Shown here piece after piece: positions 59,572 through 64,000 of a DNA stretch of 64,000 nucleotides; position 1 is the stretch's first letter; each line of letters begins with the position of its first letter. Source of the stretch: Bacillota bacterium. GTDB lineage: Bacteria > Bacillota > Clostridia > Christensenellales > SZUA-584. The stretch is taken from positions 1 through 64,000 of the forward strand of contig JAEYZN010000028.1 of assembly GCA_023428025.1 (NCBI GenBank). The letters run 5' to 3'. A model generated the notes under the pieces. The model had not been told where the DNA came from. It saw only the letters and a list, made by a program, of their open reading frames with translations, and ran no database searches. A program made the translations under genes and the position numbers.

Positions 59572-60917
59572 GATACATAAGCTCCTTCTTTAATAATTTC
59601 TTCTGATAGTGCCTTTTCAAAGGCTTGTTCCAGATCGGCGATCAGGTCCGCCGCATCCTCCAGCCCCGCCGAAATCCGGATCAGATTTTCGGGGATGTCG
59701 GCCAGCTCTTTTTCGTCCGGTTCCAGCTCACCGTGTGTGGTCTGGGGTGAATTGACGATGAGCGTCCGCGCGTCGCCGATGTTGACGTGATAGTGAATCA
59801 GGCTGATGGCGTTCAGAAAAGCCTCCCGCTGCGCCTGCGTTCCTTTGAAGCCAAACGACAGGATACCGCCCGCACCCTGTTTATAGTCCCGCTCATAAAG
59901 ATCATGATGCGGGCTGGACTTCAGCGCCGGGTAACGCACCCATTCCACCGCCTGATGCGCGCCGAGATACTCCGCCAGCGCCAGCGCGTTACGCGACTGC
60001 TTCGCCAGACGCTCCGACAGCGTCTCCAGCCCGATGATCGCGAGGTAGGCGTCAAAGGGCGAGAGCGCCGCGCCGAAATAGTTCAGATAGTTGAACCGTA
60101 TCCGGCTGGTAAACGGCGCGTCGGGGAACACCTCCGGGAAACTGCGGTGATTGCCGTCCTCATTGCGCAGTGTGTAATACTTTTCTGAAAACTGCGGGAA
60201 TTTTTCGGTGACATAGTTGAATGTCCCGTTCTCCAGCACCAGCCCGCCGATGAGGTTGCCGTGCCCGTTCAGTCCCTTCGTGGCCGAATAGACCACGATA
60301 TCCGCGCCGTGGGCGATGGGGTTGAAGAGATAGGGCGTTGCCACCGTGTTGTCCACCACCAGCGGGATGCCGTGATCATGGGCGACCCTGGCGATGGCGT
60401 CCACGTCCAGCAACACGGTGCTGGGGTTGCTGATGCTTTCAATGAAGACGGCCTTGGTGTCGGGCCGGATCTCCGTGGCCAGCGCAACAGGATTCTCGAT
60501 GTTTTTCGCCAGATCGAAATGGATGCCGAATTTCGGATAGATCTTTTTGAAGCTGTCGGCGCTGCCGCCGTAGAGATACGGGGAGGTCAATATCCTGCCG
60601 CCGCCCTCGGCCAGATTCAGCAGCGTATAGCTGATGGCCGCCATGCCGGAGGCCAGAGCAATGGCCGCGCCGGCTCCGTCCAGCGTTTTCACGCGCTCTT
60701 CCAGCACCGCCACGGTCGGGTTGCCCACACGGGTATAGAGAAACCCGATCTCCCGCAGGCCGAACAGGTCGGCGGCGTTTTTCACATCCCGGAAATCATA
60801 AGCCGCGGTCTGATAAATGGGTGGCGATACGGCATATCTATGATCCTTTGGCTCATATCCCGCCCGGACTTTTTGCGTATCAAACCGATACGCGGGATTG
60901 GGGACTTCAGTTGCCAT
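59568..60917 (-). CDS. metY: O-acetylhomoserine sulfhydrylase-like enzyme
   Basis: A 449-residue Cys/Met metabolism PLP enzyme. The PLP lysine is in YSATKGLNGHGNLIGG. The family segments GLREIGFLYTRVGNPTVAVLEER and ASGMAAISYTLLNLAEGG fit MetY rather than cystathionine lyases. MetY makes homocysteine or, with methanethiol, methionine directly from O-acetylhomoserine. In Mar systems it captures released methanethiol. The ATG at 60917 has AAGGAGGG. A Cys-rich reading frame overlaps its start in another frame. Confidence 0.92.
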   Translation of the reverse strand: MATEVPNPAYRFDTQKVRAGYEPKDHRYAVSPPIYQTAAYDFRDVKNAADLFGLREIGFLYTRVGNPTVAVLEERVKTLDGAGAAIALASGMAAISYTLLNLAEGGGRILTSPYLYGGSADSFKKIYPKFGIHFDLAKNIENPVALATEIRPDTKAVFIESISNPSTVLLDVDAIARVAHDHGIPLVVDNTVATPYLFNPIAHGADIVVYSATKGLNGHGNLIGGLVLENGTFNYVTEKFPQFSEKYYTLRNEDGNHRSFPEVFPDAPFTSRIRFNYLNYFGAALSPFDAYLAIIGLETLSERLAKQSRNALALAEYLGAHQAVEWVRYPALKSSPHHDLYERDYKQGAGGILSFGFKGTQAQREAFLNAISLIHYHVNIGDARTLIVNSPQTTHGELEPDEKELADIPENLIRISAGLEDAADLIADLEQAFEKALSEEIIKEGAYVS

Positions 60918-60988
60918 GAAATCCCTCCTTTCTGGTATTGGGTACAATCGGTTTCGGTACAGTCGCCGGGTGCACAGTCACAACACAT
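60782..60988 (-). CDS. Cys-rich overlapping upstream frame (leader peptide candidate)
   Basis: The start ATG at 60988 has an ideal SD, AAAGGAGGTGG (about 60995-61005), eight bases away. The first codons read MCCDCAPGDCTETDC, with five cysteines in 15 residues. The frame then runs 136 bases into metY out of phase, ending at 60782 (68 codons). The C-terminal part is probably only overlap. A ribosome-mediated sensor of cysteine (or Cys-tRNA) for metY is the likely role. It could also be a small metal-binding peptide. Confidence 0.5.
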   Translation of the reverse strand: MCCDCAPGDCTETDCTQYQKGGISWQLKSPIPRIGLIRKKSGRDMSQRIIDMPYRHPFIRPRLMISGM

Positions 60989-61053
60989 ATAACACCACCT
61001 CCTTTGAATTTAAATGACTTCTCCCCGGATTTCCCGTGTCATCGGGCCAGGTA

Positions 61054-61929
61054 TCATCCGTGAGAGAAGGTATTTTCCTGATTAATGGGTCGCGAGTAGA
61101 TCGCCTTTGCAAAGTCCTCGCCGCCGGGAATGCCCACCGCATCGGCCCGGCACCGCTGGCAATGACGGAATACGCTGATGTATGGCTCCGCCTCGCCGCG
61201 GGCTTTGCTCAGCAGCGCACAGCCCGGTGCGCTGCACCATGCCAGCTCGTGCTGCGGGATCAGCGGGATGATGTTGTAGAGCTTCGCGCCGATTTCGCTG
61301 ACGGTCTTGGCCACCAGCGGCACATGGTCCGCGTTGATTTCCGGGATCAGCACCGTGTTGACCTTGACCGTCAACCCGGCGTCCGCCACGGCCTGTATGC
61401 CGGAAAGCTGGTTTTGTATCAATATCTTTGCGGCCTTGATCCCTTCGTAACGCTGCCCGTGATAGACGATGGCGCCGCATATCTGCGCCTGAAGATCGGG
61501 GTCCACGGCGTTGACCGTGACTGTAAGAGAATCGATGCCGACATCGATGATCTCTCGGGCGTGCTCCGGCAGAAGCAGGCCGTTGGTGCTCATGCACTTG
61601 ATGATGTCCGGAAACTCCCTGCCGATCAGGCGAAAGGTTTCCAGCGCGTACGGCGTTGCCAGCGCGTCGCCGGGACCGGCCACGCCCGCCACCGTGATAT
61701 CCGGGCAAAGGGCCACTGCCGACCGGACAACCTCCACGGCTTCGTGCGGCGTGATGATGGAAGAGGCCACGCCGGGGCGGTCGTCGACATCATTGAGCTG
61801 GCGGTCACAGAACCGGCAGCTGATATTGCACCCGGGCGAGACCGGCAGATGGACCCGGCCTTTGTTCGCCTTTGCCCCCACCGAGAAGCAAGGGTGCGTT
61901 TTTGTCAATTCCGAAAAAGACCTGCTCAT
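61054..61929 (-). CDS. NifB-like radical SAM cofactor synthase (MarB candidate)
   Basis: NifB makes the 8Fe-9S-carbide core of nitrogenase cofactors. The motif CNISCRFC is at residues 34-41. The N-terminal HPCFS cysteine and the C-terminal RHCQRCRADAVG, which hold the K-cluster substrate, are kept. The ATG at 61929 has AGGGGTG; a GTG at 61938 overlapping the NifX-like stop is an alternative. It has 291 residues, with no fused NifX domain; that domain is encoded separately upstream. It implies that the reductase uses a NifB-derived metallocluster. Confidence 0.92.
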   Translation of the reverse strand: MSRSFSELTKTHPCFSVGAKANKGRVHLPVSPGCNISCRFCDRQLNDVDDRPGVASSIITPHEAVEVVRSAVALCPDITVAGVAGPGDALATPYALETFRLIGREFPDIIKCMSTNGLLLPEHAREIIDVGIDSLTVTVNAVDPDLQAQICGAIVYHGQRYEGIKAAKILIQNQLSGIQAVADAGLTVKVNTVLIPEINADHVPLVAKTVSEIGAKLYNIIPLIPQHELAWCSAPGCALLSKARGEAEPYISVFRHCQRCRADAVGIPGGEDFAKAIYSRPINQENTFSHG

Positions 61930-61934
61930 CTGGT

Positions 61935-62273
61935 TCACCCCTGTTCGTCCAGCGTACCCTGGGAGATAATCTCCTCCAATATGTCTTCCACCGGCCCGGC
62001 CGCCTCGAACACCCGCTTGCCGTGCCCGATCATGAACGCCGCCGCAGACGGCCCGATACGGCTGACGAAAACCGCGTCGCAGTCGTCCAGCGCCTCGAGC
62101 AAATGCTCGAAGCCGCCCTCACAGCTCCCCCGGCACAGCGCCGCCGTCCGGCGGGATTCCACCAGCGCCCAGGAATCACCGGCCACGTCAAACACCTGAA
62201 AGATTCTTGCACTTCCGAAGTGCTGATCCACATATGTGCCGTCTATGCTGGCTAACGCGATCCTCATTCCCAT
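61935..62273 (-). CDS. NifX/NafY-like cofactor-binding protein
   Basis: A 112-residue protein of the dinitrogenase iron-molybdenum cofactor family, starting MGMRIALASIDGTYVDQHFG. Such proteins carry cofactor intermediates from NifB. Three cysteines stand in ALCRGSCEGG and DDCDAV. The ATG at 62273 has AGGGGTG; longer frames lack an SD. It sits between the NifK-like and NifB-like genes, 10 bp after the former. Confidence 0.88.
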   Translation of the reverse strand: MGMRIALASIDGTYVDQHFGSARIFQVFDVAGDSWALVESRRTAALCRGSCEGGFEHLLEALDDCDAVFVSRIGPSAAAFMIGHGKRVFEAAGPVEDILEEIISQGTLDEQG

Positions 62274-62283
62274 AAAAACACCC

Positions 62284-63621
62284 CTAACGGTAGGTCGCCA
62301 GCACCGCGTCGTAAATATCTTCAATCACCCGCAGCCCGCCGGAAAACCCGGCGTAATGGGTGGTCAGCACCAATCGGTAGGGCGTCGGCACCGAGGCGGA
62401 CAAAAAATCGTAATCCTTTTCCCGCGCCAGCTCCTTATCCCAGCCGCTCCCGATGATGAGCCCCCGGCCGCTGTGGGAAAGCCCTCGGATGATATCCTGT
62501 GCCCTGCCCGCGTCCGGCTCGAAATAGAGCGGTATGTCGCGCTTGGTCGATGTGGACGCGAGATCCGTTATGATCTGCTGCCGGAACTGTTCCGGCGTGC
62601 CGTCCACCACGAACTGCTCTTTGGGGATGATGCCCACCTCATGCAACAGAAACTTGGACAGCCCCAGTACATACCCCGCGTCGTGCAGGACGTGCACATG
62701 GTTGGGCAATCCGTAGCGGAATTCCAGCAGGAAAGTGGCGAGGTTGTCGATCTCCTCGTAATACGCTTCGCGTTCCTTCCGAATAAAGTTTTCGGCGGCG
62801 ATTTCGTCCAGCTCCGCTCCCTGCTCCAGCGCGGCTTTGAGTACCTGGCGCAAAAACCGCTCGGTCTCGTTGGCGCCGATGGGGATGTGCGGGAAGTGCG
62901 TATACGGCTGCCCATAGCGGTCCTCGAGATGCTCGGCGATGGGCTGCCCGTACCATGGTGACACCAGTATATTGAAATTGGCGCGCGGTATCCGCTGCCA
63001 TTCGTCAACGCCGTCCGACTGCGGGCCAAACAACACATGCGCCTTGAGCCCGATTCCCGAGAGCAGGCGCTTGTATTCATTCAGGTTGCCTTTCCAGAAA
63101 GGGTCCTGATAGGGCAGGGAAGCCAGCAGGTTGACGGTGTTTTTTTCGCTGCGGGCCGGGTTTTCATCCTCAAACAGGCTGACGTACTGGTCGATGATGG
63201 CGTTCGCCACCAGGCTGTGGGCCTCGAAATTGCTGCACTTGAACCCGGCCGTCTCCACCGACACGATGGGCTTGCCCGCGCCGCGGAATTCGTCCACTAG
63301 GCTTTCCACGTCGTCGCCGACGATGCCGGCCGTGCAGCCGGTCAGCACCACCTGCAGGTCGGTATCCAGCACTTTGTAGGTATTGGAGATGATGCCCCGC
63401 AACCGTTCGATGCCGCCGAATACGACCTCCTGCTCGGAAAAGTTGGTACACGGCGACGTGCTGCCGCCCGCGTATCCGGTGGAGCGCTCGAAAAAGCCCT
63501 GGATCATGTTGCCGCAGCCGGGGCCGGAATGCAGGATGGGCACGGCTTTGGGGATGGCGACCACGCTTTGCAGCGCGCCTATGGCGCAGGTGTAGCGCTC
63601 CTGTTCGATGATGCCGCTCAT
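62284..63621 (-). CDS. NifK-like nitrogenase component 1 beta subunit (MarK candidate)
   Basis: A 445-residue nitrogenase component 1 protein. Three cysteines sit where NifK binds the P-cluster: HSGPGCGNMI, STSPCTNF and LTGCTAGIVGDD. It lacks the long N-terminal extension of molybdenum NifK. The ATG at 63621 overlaps the upstream subunit's stop (ATGA), so the two subunits are made together. With metY and NifB in the same operon, a C-S bond cleaving reductase is the best guess; group IV nitrogenase-like enzymes of unknown role are the alternative. Confidence 0.88.
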   Translation of the reverse strand: MSGIIEQERYTCAIGALQSVVAIPKAVPILHSGPGCGNMIQGFFERSTGYAGGSTSPCTNFSEQEVVFGGIERLRGIISNTYKVLDTDLQVVLTGCTAGIVGDDVESLVDEFRGAGKPIVSVETAGFKCSNFEAHSLVANAIIDQYVSLFEDENPARSEKNTVNLLASLPYQDPFWKGNLNEYKRLLSGIGLKAHVLFGPQSDGVDEWQRIPRANFNILVSPWYGQPIAEHLEDRYGQPYTHFPHIPIGANETERFLRQVLKAALEQGAELDEIAAENFIRKEREAYYEEIDNLATFLLEFRYGLPNHVHVLHDAGYVLGLSKFLLHEVGIIPKEQFVVDGTPEQFRQQIITDLASTSTKRDIPLYFEPDAGRAQDIIRGLSHSGRGLIIGSGWDKELAREKDYDFLSASVPTPYRLVLTTHYAGFSGGLRVIEDIYDAVLATYR

Positions 63622-64000
63622 CGCGCCGCGCCGCCTTCCAGAAAGGTATACGGCTCCTGCGCCAGCCACCATTTTGTGTACGGGTTGACGGCGTGCTTCT
63701 CCAGGTTTTTGACAAATTCATCGTTTTCAATGGTCTCCAGTATCCGCTCACCGTAGCGCAGCAACCCTTCGTAGCCCATGCTGAAATGCTCGTCGCCGAT
63801 CAGCAGCGCGGGAATCCCCAGCTTCGCCCCCCACAGCGTCATGCCGCCGTGCCTTGCCAGCAACACGTCCGGGCGCAGGCGGTTGAGCATGTTGACCAGC
63901 TCGAACTCCTGCTTGTTGCAGATATTGAAATTCGGTACATCGCCGTAATCCTTCACGCTTTGCGCCAGCTGATCGCTGTCCTCGCTGCGGTTGTCGTAGA
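63618..64000 (-). CDS. NifD-like nitrogenase component 1 alpha subunit, partial
   Basis: Only the last 126 codons are inside the window; the frame stays open to the window edge, so the N-terminus is missing. The end reads like NifD: RPDVLLARHGGMTLWGAKLG, then IGDEHFSMGYEGL, where the histidine aligns by eye with the cofactor-binding His442 of NifD, and YTKWWLAQEPYTFLEGG. It is the first visible gene of the nitrogenase-like operon. NifE is the main alternative identity, but coupling to the NifK-like gene favours NifD. Confidence 0.82.
   Translation of the reverse strand, partial: YDNRSEDSDQLAQSVKDYGDVPNFNICNKQEFELVNMLNRLRPDVLLARHGGMTLWGAKLGIPALLIGDEHFSMGYEGLLRYGERILETIENDEFVKNLEKHAVNPYTKWWLAQEPYTFLEGGAAR

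Noticed and set aside
55676..64000. Reading the operon as a classical N2-fixing nif cluster
   Set aside because: No nifE, nifN or nifV is visible, the K-like subunit lacks the long N-terminus of molybdenum NifK, and the operon includes metY and a sulfonate-type importer. It cannot be fully excluded because the D gene is cut by the window end.
1..64000. rRNA, tRNA or CRISPR features anywhere in the window
   Set aside because: Reading the intergenic stretches showed no cloverleaf-like sequence, rRNA segment or regularly spaced repeat. A dedicated search with tRNA and rRNA models would be decisive.

Overview
The window is GC-rich and reads as a chromosome segment of a strictly anaerobic, endospore-forming member of the Clostridia. 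The signs are the spore genes murA-spoIID-spoIIQ, [FeFe]-hydrogenase maturation genes, a Firmicutes-type ecfA1-ecfA2-ecfT block directly after rplQ, and a KOW-domain gene between map and infA. I cannot name the genus. No rRNA, tRNA, CRISPR array or insertion sequence was recognised.

Region 1 (1-15.7 kb, all +) is an almost gapless S10-spc-alpha run from rpsJ to rplQ, including secY, adk, map, infA, rpmJ and rpoA, closed by a strong terminator. L17, L22, L16 and S5 are longer than usual. Region 2 (15.8-29.5 kb) holds the ECF energy-coupling module, an antisense flippase-like gene, truA, a YdcF-like gene, an AT-rich orphan gene, argS, serS, a zinc-ribbon membrane protein and, on the minus strand, murA-spoIID-spoIIQ.

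Region 3 (29.6-40.3 kb) carries a YgjP-like metallopeptidase, a small unknown protein, and a YesM/YesN-type two-component system with a DUF5050 protein. These are divergent from an SDR dehydrogenase plus a ribose-type ABC importer. Region 4 (40.3-46 kb) is a hydrogenase-maturation operon: TM1266-like regulator, hydE, hydG, hydF and an aspartate ammonia-lyase. It sits behind a promoter and an internal terminator that suggest leader control.

Region 5 (46.2-55.3 kb) is a second sugar importer of the RhaS/LsrB type. It is convergent with an operon for a C_GCAxxG_C_C protein, a class II aldolase, a cysteine-synthase fused to a second C_GCAxxG_C_C domain, and a rhamnulokinase-like kinase. Region 6 (55.7-64 kb, minus) is the most interesting. 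One tightly coupled operon encodes nitrogenase component 1 homologues (NifD- and NifK-like; the D gene runs off the window), NifX-like, NifB-like, an O-acetylhomoserine sulfhydrylase, a sulfonate-type ABC importer and a NifH-like reductase.

Pairing nitrogenase-like genes with metY and sulfur-compound transport is the arrangement known for methylthio-alkane reductase (Mar). Mar cleaves C-S bonds and releases methanethiol for methionine synthesis. A Cys-rich overlapping reading frame just before metY looks like a cysteine-sensing leader. Regions 5 and 6 could together salvage sulfur from methylthio compounds or sugars; that link is inference.
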